Source of the DNA: Microbacterium rhizosphaerae
GTDB taxonomy: Bacteria; Actinomycetota; Actinomycetes; Actinomycetales; Microbacteriaceae
Assembly (NCBI RefSeq): GCF_034120055.1
Contig: NZ_CP139368.1
Span: 3,844,001-3,908,000, forward strand
Reading direction: 5' to 3'
Length of the DNA stretch: 64,000 nt
The notes below the pieces were generated by a model. That model was given only the letters and a program-made list of their open reading frames with translations. It was not told the origin of the DNA and searched no databases. Of the stretch, positions 34,070 to 42,798 are shown in pieces. How positions within the stretch are numbered: position 1 is the stretch's first letter; each line of letters opens with the position of its first letter. Both the position numbers and the translations under genes were made by a program.

Positions 34070-34879
34070 CTAGGAGGTGGGAGGACGCACGGCGTCCGAG
34101 AGGTAGGTGGCGACGCCCGACAGCAGCTGGCCGCCGTCGACGCCGACTTCGGCGCCGGTGACGTAGGAGGCGGCGTCGGAGAGGAGGAACACGACGACGT
34201 TCGCGACGTCGTCGGGCTCCCCTCCGCGGTGCAGCGGGGCGATGGCGATGTTCGCGTCGAGGAAGGCGGGCGGCGCGCTCGCGGTCATCTCGGTGCGGAT
34301 GTAGCCCGGGTGGACGATGTTGACGCGGATGCCGCGGGGCCCGAGCTCCGTGACGCACGAGTGGGTGAGGCCGCGCAGGGCCCACTTGCTGGTCGTGTAC
34401 GCGGCCGTGTAGTGGCCGGTCACGCCGGCGGCCGAGCCGATGTTCACGATGGAGGACCCGGCATCCATCAACGGAAGAAGGGCCTGGATGCCGAGCATCG
34501 CCCCCGTCACGTTGATCGCGAGCACGCGGTCCCAGTCGGCGCGCTCGACGCTGCCGATGCGCACGCGATGGGTGACGCCGGCGTTGTTGACGAGGCCTTT
34601 CACCGTGCGTCCTCCGAGCGAGGCGGCGAGCTCGGCCCAGGCCGCTTCGTCGGTCACGTCGAGTCGGCGGTAGGTCACGGTGCCCGGCCTGACGCCCTCG
34701 GCGAAGCTCAGTGAAGCGGCATCCCGGAGCAGTCCCGGTGCGTCGTCGCGGATGTCCGCCGCGATGACGTCGGCGCCCAGGGCGGCCAGCAGCAGGGCCT
34801 CCGCGGCCCCCTGGCCACCAGCGGCCCCGGTCACGACGAAGAGGCTCCCGGTGATGCCGGGCAGCTGAAGTCCGGTCAT
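34070..34879 (-). CDS. SDR-family oxidoreductase
   Basis: 269 residues. TGAAGGQG cofactor motif, NNAGVTHRV, and YTTSK catalytic pair; VDGGQL near the C-terminus. ATGA overlap with the cupin gene. Presumably oxidises or reduces an intermediate of the operon's pathway. Confidence 0.88.
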   Translation of the reverse strand: MTGLQLPGITGSLFVVTGAAGGQGAAEALLLAALGADVIAADIRDDAPGLLRDAASLSFAEGVRPGTVTYRRLDVTDEAAWAELAASLGGRTVKGLVNNAGVTHRVRIGSVERADWDRVLAINVTGAMLGIQALLPLMDAGSSIVNIGSAAGVTGHYTAAYTTSKWALRGLTHSCVTELGPRGIRVNIVHPGYIRTEMTASAPPAFLDANIAIAPLHRGGEPDDVANVVVFLLSDAASYVTGAEVGVDGGQLLSGVATYLSDAVRPPTS

Positions 34880-35430
34880 ATGGCGCGGTCCCGGGGTCCG
34901 TGGCGCAGGAGGCCGTTGCGCACGTCGGCGGGCAGCACGTCGAGGACGTCCTCGCCGAACGCACCGCCCACGAGCACGAAGGCGACGCGGGCGACGGCGT
35001 CCCCGCGATTGGCCCACGCGTGGTCGGTGCCCCGCTGGACGACGATGTCGCCGGCGCCGGCCGTGACCTCGCTGTCGTCCAGGATCAGCGTGATCTCACC
35101 CTCGAGGACGATGCCGTAGTCGATCGACTCGGTGCGGTGGACAGGCGACTGCAGGCCGCGGTCGTCCAGATGCCCGGGGAGGAACTCGTTGATCCGGATG
35201 CGGGTCCCCTGCGTCGGCGGCGGCACCGTCAGAGCGCCGGCGGTCGGGTCCTCGAACCCGCCCCCGATCGTCGCGGGGGCGGACGTCGTGACCCACACCT
35301 CGTGGAACGCGACGCCGTCCTCCTGGAGCTCGCGCGTGACCGGCACCGGGCCGTCGCTGACGACGACCGATGCGCCGGCGGCGTCGTGGCCCGTGACGAT
35401 CCGGCGAGGGATGCGGAAGCCGCCGGTCAC
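34876..35430 (-). CDS. Cupin-domain protein
   Basis: 184 residues. Double-stranded beta-helix with PVHRTESIDYGIVLEGEITL (metal His/Glu region) and GDIVVQRGTDHAWANRGD (second cupin motif). GTG start overlaps the monooxygenase stop (GTGA). It resembles cupins that accompany flavin monooxygenases in aromatic pathways; dioxygenase, isomerase or sensor roles are all possible. Confidence 0.85.
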   Translation of the reverse strand: MTGGFRIPRRIVTGHDAAGASVVVSDGPVPVTRELQEDGVAFHEVWVTTSAPATIGGGFEDPTAGALTVPPPTQGTRIRINEFLPGHLDDRGLQSPVHRTESIDYGIVLEGEITLILDDSEVTAGAGDIVVQRGTDHAWANRGDAVARVAFVLVGGAFGEDVLDVLPADVRNGLLRHGPRDRAI

Positions 35431-36551
35431 GGCGCGGGCACCAGGGCGGCGAGAGCCTGCCCCATGACGCGACCGGGGTCGGCGTCGGGTGCACCCGGGT
35501 CGAGCTCCCACTTCGCGAGGAGCATCGTGGAGTCGACGACGCCCTTGACCCGGGGGATGCGGCGCGCGTGGAACTCCGCGACCTGCGTGTCGAAGTCGCC
35601 GTCGGCGGTCACGTACTCGGCGAACAGCAGCGCGTCCTCGACGCACTGCGCGGCGCCCTGTGCGATGAGCGGGGGGACGGCGTGCACAGTCTCGCCGAGT
35701 GCGACGACCCGGCCCCGGTTCCACGGCCCCTCCACGAAGATCCACTCGATCTCCTGGAAGTTGAGGAATGTGTCGGGCCCGATCGACTCGCGCAGGTAGT
35801 CGAACTGCCCGTGGTAGTTCGCCATGAGCCGCTGCACCTCCTGCCAGCCCTCGAGGCCGTTGTCCGGACGCTGCGGCGGGCACAGCACGAAGATGTAGCA
35901 CTGGCTGTCGCTCACCGGCGTGTAGCCGACCTTGAACGCGCCCTGGTCGTCGAAGGGGTACGCGATGCCGCCGGTCATCTCCGGCAGCCGCGACGTGACC
36001 GCGCGCCAGATGCCGAGTCCGCTCGGGCGTCGGTCCTCCGTGATGCCGAGCTTGGGGCGCGTCTGCGACTTGATGCCCTCCGCGACGACGATGACGTCCC
36101 ACGACTCGGTCGTGCCGTCGGACAGCACGGAGGTCGCGGTGTCGCCGTCGTTCTCGAACGACGTGAGCTCGAAGCCGAGGCGGATCTCGACGCCGAGCGA
36201 CTCCGCCTTGCGCACGAGGATCTCGTGCAGGTCGGGACGCAGGGCGCCGATCGTCGCGGGCAGGTCGTCACCGCCGGTGCGCGGAGTCGGCATCTCGGCC
36301 ATCACCCGCCCGTCCGCGAAATAGAGGGTGACGGCGTTCTCCGCCTGGCCGACGGCGAGCACCTCGTCGATGACGCCGATCTCCTTGAAGACGCGGAGCG
36401 CGTTGCCCTGGATCGTCAGGCCGTGCCCGACGCGCGCCCACGCGGGCGCCTTGTCGACGAGCGTGACCTCGACCCCCCGCTGGGCGAGGGCGATCGACGT
36501 CGTGAGGCCGGTGAATCCACCGCCGACGATGAGCGCGCTGCGAACCGACAT
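35427..36551 (-). CDS. FAD-dependent aromatic monooxygenase
   Basis: 374 residues. ALIVGGGFTGLTTSIALAQRG at the N-terminus binds FAD; RPDLHEILVRKA, VIVVAEGIKS and GRVVALGETVHAVPPL are the group-A flavoprotein hydroxylase motifs. Start at ATG 36551, since GGAG lies seven bases before it; an ATG at 36563 has a poorer site. First gene of a five-gene operon and divergent from a LysR gene. Likely hydroxylates a phenolic or pyridine ring before cleavage. Confidence 0.88.
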   Translation of the reverse strand: MSVRSALIVGGGFTGLTTSIALAQRGVEVTLVDKAPAWARVGHGLTIQGNALRVFKEIGVIDEVLAVGQAENAVTLYFADGRVMAEMPTPRTGGDDLPATIGALRPDLHEILVRKAESLGVEIRLGFELTSFENDGDTATSVLSDGTTESWDVIVVAEGIKSQTRPKLGITEDRRPSGLGIWRAVTSRLPEMTGGIAYPFDDQGAFKVGYTPVSDSQCYIFVLCPPQRPDNGLEGWQEVQRLMANYHGQFDYLRESIGPDTFLNFQEIEWIFVEGPWNRGRVVALGETVHAVPPLIAQGAAQCVEDALLFAEYVTADGDFDTQVAEFHARRIPRVKGVVDSTMLLAKWELDPGAPDADPGRVMGQALAALVPAP

Positions 36552-36651
36552 CTTCGTCTCCATCCCGGACGCGCCTCTGCGTTGGGTGCGTTCCGTCCGT
36601 TACCGACGTTACGTCCGGTGCCGGACGACGACCAATCGCCGTTGCTGATGC

Positions 36652-36661
36652 CTGATATCAG
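36652..36661. promoter_or_regulatory. Perfect palindrome CTGATATCAG
   Basis: Lies between the end of the LysR gene and the monooxygenase operon start, 100 bases upstream of that operon. Similar GATATC-centred sites occur upstream of the cyclase operon (41611-41620) and between the 48-kb dioxygenase and ROK genes (48246-48255). Confidence 0.4.
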
Positions 36662-36664
36662 CGA

Positions 36665-37579
36665 TCAGGAATGCAGGAGGCCGTCAGCGACGCCTCGCGC
36701 GACGAGCCCGCGGAACCAGGCGTGGCCGTCGTCGTGCGCGTGCGCCGGATGCCACCACATCCGCTGGAGTAGCTCCACACGCGGGAACGGCGTGGGCACG
36801 GCCACCGTGCCGGTGAGCGCCGCGCTGTCGGCTGCGAGCCGGCCGGGCACGACCCCGATGAGGTCCGTGCCGCTCACGGTCAGCGGAATGGAGAGCAGTG
36901 TGGAGGTCGTGACCCGCACCCGCGGATGCAGGTCGAGCTCGTGCATGCGCCTCTCCGCCGCCGTGATGTGCGCGCGGCCGAAGTCGCAGCGGATGAAGGG
37001 ACTCGCCAGGAAATCGTCCAGCGAGACCGTCCCGTCGGCCACGATCGGATTGCCGCGGTCGGCGATCACGACGTACTCGTCACGGAAGAGCTCCATGCTG
37101 TCGACCTCGATGCCGATGCCGGGCGGGGCGACGATGAAGTCGTTGGCGAGCAGGTCGCGCATCGCATCCGTCGGCTCGGCGGGGAGGCGGAGCGTGTCGA
37201 AGCGGATGCCGGGGGCCTGCGCCTGCGCAAGGTCGAACACCGGGCCCAGCTCGAGGGCGCTGAAGTCCGAGACCTGGATGCGGAAGATCCGCCGGCTCGT
37301 CTCCGGATCGAACGGCTCGGCCTGACCGAGCGCCTGGGCGACCAGCGGCAGCGTGAGCTGGATCTGCGGGAGTATCTGCCGCGCCAGCGGCGTCAGCTCG
37401 TACTCGCGCCCCACGCGTACGAGCAGCTCGTCCTGGAAGACGGTGCGCAGACGCGCGAGAGCGCTCGACATCGTCGACTGACCACTGCCGATGCGCTCCC
37501 CGGCGCGGGTGACGTTCGCCTCCTCGAGCAGCGCGCGCAGCGCCACGAGGAGGTTGAGATCGGTGTCTCCGCTCGTCAC
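36665..37579 (-). CDS. LysR-family transcriptional regulator (NodD/NahR-like)
   Basis: 304 residues from GTG 37579; an earlier GTG at 37612 is possible. The N-terminus DLNLLVALRALLEEANVTRA and SGQSTMSSALARLR form the winged helix-turn-helix in the NodD/NahR subgroup style, whose members sense aromatic compounds or flavonoids. Divergent from the extradiol dioxygenase operon and placed directly upstream of, and in the same direction as, the monooxygenase operon. Confidence 0.88.
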   Translation of the reverse strand: MTSGDTDLNLLVALRALLEEANVTRAGERIGSGQSTMSSALARLRTVFQDELLVRVGREYELTPLARQILPQIQLTLPLVAQALGQAEPFDPETSRRIFRIQVSDFSALELGPVFDLAQAQAPGIRFDTLRLPAEPTDAMRDLLANDFIVAPPGIGIEVDSMELFRDEYVVIADRGNPIVADGTVSLDDFLASPFIRCDFGRAHITAAERRMHELDLHPRVRVTTSTLLSIPLTVSGTDLIGVVPGRLAADSAALTGTVAVPTPFPRVELLQRMWWHPAHAHDDGHAWFRGLVARGVADGLLHS

Positions 37580-37699
37580 AGATGCATGGTATCCGGCGGG
37601 AGCATGGCTCACCCGGGGGCCGTCGCCCTACTCTCATCACGTCGTTCCGTGCGCTTCGCGTGCCCCGGGGACGCCCCTGACTCACAAGAAAGGTCGACG

Positions 37700-38635
37700 A
37701 TGACTGAGCGACTCGTCTCCCACCTGCGCTACGCCGCCCTCGCCGTGCCGAACTTCGAGGTCGAGCGCGACTTCTTCGTCAGGCACTGGGGCCTGACCGA
37801 GGTTCGCGCCGAGGACGGCCTCTCCTATCTGGCCGCGGAGGGCTCGACCGAGCCCTTCATCCTGCGCCTGCGCAAGGACGACAAGCGCGTCGACCTCGCC
37901 GGCTTCGGCGTGCGCAGTCGCGCCGACGTCGACGCCCTCGCCGCCAAGCTCCACGCCGAGGACGTGCAGTTCATCCACGAGCCGCAGGAGCTCGACGGAT
38001 TCAGCGGCGGCTACGGCTTCCGCGTGTTCGACGGCGACGGCCGCGCGCTCGAGTTCTCGACGGGCTACCAGACGCGCGAGGCGCGCAAGATCCGCGAGCG
38101 CGAGCCGATCCCGGCCAAGCTCTCGCACATGGTCTTCAACTCGCAGGACCTGAACAAGACGGCGCAGTGGTACGTCGACCACCTCGACTTCACGATCTCG
38201 GACTCGCTCGTGCGCCCGGACGGCACCGACATGATGCACTTCATGCGCTGCAACCCGAACCACCACTCGATCGCCGTGGCGATGGGTCCGCACCACTCGC
38301 TGCACCACCTCTCGTTCGAGATGCGCGGCATCGAGGAGTGGATGCGCGGCGCGGGCAAGATCCTCCGCTCGGGCGCGCGCATGATCTGGGGTCCCGGGCG
38401 CCACAACGCCGGCGACAACACGTTCGCCTACTTCCTCGACCCGGCCGGGAACACGATCGAGTACACGACCGAGCTCTCGATGGTGGACGACGAGAACTGG
38501 GTCGCCCACAAGCACGACATCAGCCAACTGTCGACACAGGACCAGTGGGGCACCGCGCAGGAGATGAGCGAGCTCGTCGCCCGCGAGTCCTTCAACGACA
38601 TCGACAAGGGCCTGTTCGTCGCCCCGCCGGTGTGA
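37700..38635 (+). CDS. VOC-family extradiol ring-cleavage dioxygenase
   Basis: 311 residues, two vicinal-oxygen-chelate modules. Second-module iron ligands are His in AKLSHMVFNS, His in HHSLHHLSFEM and Glu in PAGNTIEYTTEL. Type-I catechol 2,3-dioxygenase relatives have 290-330 residues. AGAAAGG precedes the ATG. It would open a catecholic ring by meta cleavage. First gene of a three-gene operon. Confidence 0.88.
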   Translation: MTERLVSHLRYAALAVPNFEVERDFFVRHWGLTEVRAEDGLSYLAAEGSTEPFILRLRKDDKRVDLAGFGVRSRADVDALAAKLHAEDVQFIHEPQELDGFSGGYGFRVFDGDGRALEFSTGYQTREARKIREREPIPAKLSHMVFNSQDLNKTAQWYVDHLDFTISDSLVRPDGTDMMHFMRCNPNHHSIAVAMGPHHSLHHLSFEMRGIEEWMRGAGKILRSGARMIWGPGRHNAGDNTFAYFLDPAGNTIEYTTELSMVDDENWVAHKHDISQLSTQDQWGTAQEMSELVARESFNDIDKGLFVAPPV

Positions 38636-38679
38636 CCGCACGTCTTCGTGAGCCGACGCATCCACTGGGAGAACCGATC

Positions 38680-39198
38680 ATGACACGCATCCACTTCGCC
38701 GCCGACCACGGCGGCTACGAGCTCGGCCGAGCCCTCGAGGCGCGGGCGCGCGCCGCCGGCTTCGACGTCGTATGGCACGGCGCCGATGAGCCCGACCCGG
38801 GGGATGACTACCCGATCTTCGCCGTCCGCGTCGGCCGTTCGGTGGTCGAGGACCAGGATGCGGCGATCGACGCGTTCGGCGTGCTCGTCGTGGACGAAGC
38901 GGTCGCGGGTGTGGTCGCCGCCAACAAGGTCAACGGGGCCCGCGCCGTCACGAGCACGTCTCCCCGCGCGGCGGCGCACGCGCGCGGCGTCGTGGATGCG
39001 AACGTCCTCGTGCTCGAGGGCATCGCCTACGAGGAGTCGGCGTGGCTGAACGTGTCCGCGTTCGTGACGGCATCCATGGAGCAGACCGTCGAGCGCGGCC
39101 GGCAGATCCTGCAGATCGAGGAGTACGAGAACTCCGGGACGATCGAGGGATGGGCCGTGCAGCTCGAGCCGGACCAGATCGCCGTCCGGCACGAGTAA
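38680..39198 (+). CDS. RpiB/LacA/LacB-family sugar-phosphate isomerase-like protein
   Basis: 172 residues. FAADHGGYELGRAL matches the RpiB N-terminal DH-GG motif; GVVAANKVNGARAV resembles the substrate loop. Metabolic partners here are aromatic genes, so it may act on a sugar released from glycosides or on an enol intermediate; true ribose-5-phosphate isomerase activity is unproven. Confidence 0.82.
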   Translation: MTRIHFAADHGGYELGRALEARARAAGFDVVWHGADEPDPGDDYPIFAVRVGRSVVEDQDAAIDAFGVLVVDEAVAGVVAANKVNGARAVTSTSPRAAAHARGVVDANVLVLEGIAYEESAWLNVSAFVTASMEQTVERGRQILQIEEYENSGTIEGWAVQLEPDQIAVRHE

Positions 39199-39208
39199 CG
39201 TCGCGGGC

Positions 39209-40123
39209 ATGAGCAGAGCCGCACTGTACGACCGCACCGGCGGGCCCGAGGTCCTCTACATCGGCGACGCCGCCGATCCCCAGCCGGGGCCCGGCCAGGT
39301 CGTCGTGAGAGTGCAGGCCGCGGGCCTCAATCCGGTGGACTCGAAGCTGCGCAGCGGCTTCATCCCCTCGGATGCGCCGTTCCCGCGGCGCGTGGGCTCC
39401 GATCTCGCCGGAACCGTCATCGCCGTCGGCGAGGGCGCCGTCTACGGGGACGGCAGGCCGGTCTCCGTCGGAGACGAGGTGCTCGGGCGCGGGCCCGGGG
39501 CCGTCGCCGAACGCACGCTGGCCGAGGCGGCCGAGCTCGCGATCCGGCCGCACGAGCTGCCGGTGGATGTCGCGGGTGGCCTGTGGATCGCGGGGCTCAC
39601 CGCGGTCTCGTGCCTCGCGACCGTCCCGGTCGATGCCGACGACGTCGTGCTGGTCGGCGGCAGCACTGGCGGCGTGGGGCTCATGGCGGCTCAGCTCGCC
39701 GTCGCGACCGGCGCCCGCGTGATCGGGACGGCCGGCCCGCGCGCCGCGGAGTTCCTCGAGTCGCTCGGCATCGAGCCCGTCGCCTACGGCGAGGGGCTGG
39801 TCGACCGCCTGCCTCCGGCGGGCACGATCACCGCCGTCATCGACTGCCACGGTCGCGAGGCCCTCGACGCCGGCATCGCCCTCGGCGTGCCCGTCGACCG
39901 CATGGTCGCGATCGCCGCGTACGGCGCTGTGCACGAGCTCGGCGTGCACAACGTCGAGCGCTCCGCCCGCACCGCCCAGAACCTCGCCGGTCTCGCCGCC
40001 GGCATCGCGGCGGGAGACCTCCTGCTGCCCGTCGCGGCGACGTTCCCGCTCGACGAGGTCGCTGCGGCGTTCGAGGCCCTCGAGTCGTCGCACGCGCCGG
40101 GGAAGATCGTCGTCCTCCCCTGA
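39209..40123 (+). CDS. Zinc-independent quinone oxidoreductase-like MDR protein
   Basis: 304 residues of the medium-chain dehydrogenase/reductase superfamily. RVQAAGLNPVDSKLRSG and GSDLAGTVIAVGEG mark the N-terminal domain, VGGSTGGVGLMAAQLA the nucleotide site. Lacks zinc Cys ligands, as in zeta-crystallin/quinone reductases. Ends six bases from the convergent gabD1 stop. Confidence 0.87.
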   Translation: MSRAALYDRTGGPEVLYIGDAADPQPGPGQVVVRVQAAGLNPVDSKLRSGFIPSDAPFPRRVGSDLAGTVIAVGEGAVYGDGRPVSVGDEVLGRGPGAVAERTLAEAAELAIRPHELPVDVAGGLWIAGLTAVSCLATVPVDADDVVLVGGSTGGVGLMAAQLAVATGARVIGTAGPRAAEFLESLGIEPVAYGEGLVDRLPPAGTITAVIDCHGREALDAGIALGVPVDRMVAIAAYGAVHELGVHNVERSARTAQNLAGLAAGIAAGDLLLPVAATFPLDEVAAAFEALESSHAPGKIVVLP

Positions 40124-40129
40124 AGCGGG

Positions 40130-41506
40130 TCAGCCCTTCCAGACCGTCTTCAGGTTGCAGAACTCCCGGATGCCGGCGGCCGCCAGCTCGCGGCCGACAC
40201 CGGAGTCCTTGACACCGCCGAACGGCAGCTCGGGATAGGAGGCCGTCATCCCGTTGACGAACACCGCGCCGGCGTCGAGGTTCTCCACGAACCAGTCCTC
40301 CTCGTCGGGGTCGGTCGTCCAGACCGCCGACGAGAGTCCGAAGGTCGTGCCATTGGCGACGGCGGCGGCCTCCTCGCGGTCGGCCACGCGGTACACCGTG
40401 GCGACGTGGCCGAAGGCCTCCTCGAGGTGCAGGCGCATCCCGGGAGCCACGCCCTCGATCACGGTCGGCTCGTAGAACCAGCCGTCGCGGTCCGGCACGA
40501 ACCCGCCGGTGCGGACGATCGCGCCCTTGGCGACGGCATCCGCCACCTGGCTCTCCAGCTCGTCGCGACCGGACTCGGTGGCGAGCGGCCCGACGTCGGT
40601 CGCCTCGTCGAGCGGGTCGCCCACCGTGAGCGCGGCGACCTTCTCGCAGAAGAGCCGCGTGAACGCGTCGTAGACGTCGGTGTGGACGATGAAGCGCTTG
40701 GCCGCGATGCACGACTGGCCGTTGTTCTGGTTGCGCGCGGTGACGGCGACGGATGCCGCCCGGTCGACGTCGGCGCTCGACATGACGATGAACGGATCCG
40801 AGCCGCCGAGCTCGAGCACCACGTGCTTGACCTCGGAGCCGGCGATCGCGGCGAGCGAGCGCCCGGCGGGCTCGGAGCCCGTGAGCGTGGCGGCCTTGAC
40901 GCGCGGGTCGCGCAGCACCTTCTCGACGCGGGATGCGGGGATCAGCAGGGCGTGGAACGATCCGGCGGGGAATCCGGCGCGCTCGAAGAGCGTGTCGAGG
41001 TAGAGCGCGGCCTGCGGCACGTTCGACGAGTGCTTGAGCAGGCCCGTGTTGCCCGCCATGAGCGCCGGACCGGCGAACCGCAGCACCTGCCACAGCGGGT
41101 AGTTCCACGGCATGACGGCGAGCACGACGCCGATCGGCGCGTAGCGGGTGCCGGCCTGCGAGGCGCCCACCGCAGAGGGGTCGTCAAGCTGCTCGGGCGC
41201 GAGGAACTCCTCGGCGTGGTCGGCGTAGAAGCGCAGTCCCTTGGCGCACTTGAGCACCTCGGCGCGGGCGCCCTTGATCGGCCGACCCATCTCGATCGTG
41301 ATGATGCGGGCGAGCTTCTCGACGTCGTCCTCCAGCAGCTGCGCGGCCGCCCGCATCCATTCCGCACGCTGCGCGAAGCTCGTCCGGCGCAACTCGGCGA
41401 ACGCCGCGTGCGTCGCGGCGATGCGCTCCTCGACCTCGGCGTCGGTGTGCGGCTCGAACTCCTGCTCGGTCCGCCCGGTGAAGGGGTTGATCGTGGCGAT
41501 GGCCAT
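40130..41506 (-). CDS. gabD1: NADP-dependent succinic semialdehyde dehydrogenase
   Basis: 458 residues, full length and closely resembling actinobacterial GabD1. Catalytic Glu in VLELGGSDPF and Cys266 in NNGQSCIAAKRF; TLTGSEPAGRS binds the cofactor. Oxidises succinic semialdehyde to succinate. Succinic semialdehyde is an end product of homoprotocatechuate-type meta cleavage, which fits the neighbouring extradiol dioxygenase and FAH genes. Confidence 0.93.
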   Translation of the reverse strand: MAIATINPFTGRTEQEFEPHTDAEVEERIAATHAAFAELRRTSFAQRAEWMRAAAQLLEDDVEKLARIITIEMGRPIKGARAEVLKCAKGLRFYADHAEEFLAPEQLDDPSAVGASQAGTRYAPIGVVLAVMPWNYPLWQVLRFAGPALMAGNTGLLKHSSNVPQAALYLDTLFERAGFPAGSFHALLIPASRVEKVLRDPRVKAATLTGSEPAGRSLAAIAGSEVKHVVLELGGSDPFIVMSSADVDRAASVAVTARNQNNGQSCIAAKRFIVHTDVYDAFTRLFCEKVAALTVGDPLDEATDVGPLATESGRDELESQVADAVAKGAIVRTGGFVPDRDGWFYEPTVIEGVAPGMRLHLEEAFGHVATVYRVADREEAAAVANGTTFGLSSAVWTTDPDEEDWFVENLDAGAVFVNGMTASYPELPFGGVKDSGVGRELAAAGIREFCNLKTVWKG

Positions 41507-41712
41507 GCGGGCTCCTGTTCGATCGGCGGGGTCGTCGCGATGCTACGTGCCCGCGACGCTGTGCGTCCATCATCCGCCGCGATGCCTCCCATGGGGGCGG
41601 AGGATCGGCTCGGATATCGGATGCCCGGCGGCGAGAATACGTGGCATCGCGCGGTGCCACTCCCGGCGCAGACGGAGCCCGCCCAAGATGGATGTGACCG
41701 AAGGAGCTCCCG
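41507..41712. promoter_or_regulatory. Divergent promoter region gabD1/cyclase operon
   Basis: 206 bases containing CGGATATCGG (41611-41620) and the perfect dyad GTGGCA-n8-TGCCAC at 41641-41660. The two sites probably serve different regulators, one of them a LysR protein encoded nearby. Confidence 0.45.
41641..41660. promoter_or_regulatory. Palindrome GTGGCA-n8-TGCCAC
   Basis: Perfect 6-bp arms, 53 bases before the TTG start of the cyclase gene; candidate operator of the cyclase operon. Confidence 0.5.
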
Positions 41713-42480
41713 TTGCGTTTCGTAGACCTGTCCATGCCGCTGGACGACGTCATCCCCGTCGACCCGCCGTTCCTGCGCCCGAAGATCGAGTACAAGGACC
41801 ACCAGGCCGGTCTGAAGGACATGGATGCGATGTACGGCATCCGCCCCGACCAGCTGCTGGACCAGCAGGGCCTGGCCGCCGAGACGGTGACGATCACGAC
41901 GCACGCCGGCACGCACGTGGATGCGCCGTGGCACTACCACCCGACCATGAACAACGGCGAGCGCGCCTGGACGATCGACGAGGTGCCGCTCGACTGGTTC
42001 TTCCGGCCCGGCGTCAAGCTCGATCTGCGTCATCTGCCCAGCGGGCACCTCGTGACCCCGGACGACATCGACGCGGAGCTCGAGCGCATCGGCTACGAGC
42101 TGAAGCCGCTGGACATCGTGCTCGCCAACACCATCGCCGCGAGCGCCTACGGCCGCGACGACTACATCGACACCGGCATCGGCTTCGGCCGGGATGCGAC
42201 GCTGCACCTCACGGGCAAGGGCGTCCGCGTCGTCGGCACCGACGCGTGGGGCTGGGACCTGCCGGTCAGCATCAACCGCCGCCTCTTCGAGGAGACCGGC
42301 GACCCGACCATCGTGTGGGAGGGCCACAAGGCCGGCGCCGAGGTCGGCTACTGCCAGATCGAGAAGCTCCAGAACCTCGAGGAGCTTCCCGCCTTCGGCT
42401 TCACCGTGGCCTGCTTCCCGGCCAAGGTGCGCGGCGCCTCGGCCGGCTGGACCCGCGCCGTCGCCCTCTTCGACAACTGA
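41713..42480 (+). CDS. Cyclase/kynurenine formamidase-family metal hydrolase
   Basis: 255 residues. The metal motif HAGTHVDAPWHYH matches the family HxGTHxDxPxH. TTG start with GAAGGAG seven bases before it; no ATG fits. These enzymes hydrolyse formyl-amides or lactone-like cyclic intermediates. First gene of a five-gene operon with an ABM protein, an FAH protein, a LysR and an SDR. Confidence 0.85.
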   Translation: MRFVDLSMPLDDVIPVDPPFLRPKIEYKDHQAGLKDMDAMYGIRPDQLLDQQGLAAETVTITTHAGTHVDAPWHYHPTMNNGERAWTIDEVPLDWFFRPGVKLDLRHLPSGHLVTPDDIDAELERIGYELKPLDIVLANTIAASAYGRDDYIDTGIGFGRDATLHLTGKGVRVVGTDAWGWDLPVSINRRLFEETGDPTIVWEGHKAGAEVGYCQIEKLQNLEELPAFGFTVACFPAKVRGASAGWTRAVALFDN

Positions 42481-42503
42481 AACCCCGCCCGAAAGGAAGA
42501 GAC

Positions 42504-42797
42504 ATGGCATTCGTCTGCAGCGCCACCTGGATCGCCAGGCCCGGAGAGGAGGAGACCGTGCGCGACGCGCTGGAGAAGCTCTCCCCCGCCTCGCGCAAGG
42601 AGCCCGGCAACATCTACTACCAGGCCTATCAGAGCCCCGAGGAGCCGCACACGTTCCGCATCTTCGAGGTGTACGTGGACGAGGACGCGTTCACGGCGCA
42701 CGGCACCTACCCCCACTTCGAGCAGTGGGCGCTCGGCCAGGCGATCCCGGCCCTGGAGACCCGTCGGCGCGACTTCTACGCCACGCTGGACTTCTGA
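42504..42797 (+). CDS. ABM-domain (quinol monooxygenase YgiN-like) protein
   Basis: 97 residues forming one dimeric ferredoxin-like ABM domain (FVCSATWIARPGEEETVRDA, then FRIFEVYVDEDAFTAH). GAAAGGAAG precedes the ATG. Cofactor-free monooxygenases of this family oxidise hydroquinones or polyphenols; role here inferred from position. Confidence 0.85.
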   Translation: MAFVCSATWIARPGEEETVRDALEKLSPASRKEPGNIYYQAYQSPEEPHTFRIFEVYVDEDAFTAHGTYPHFEQWALGQAIPALETRRRDFYATLDF

Positions 42798-42798
42798 G

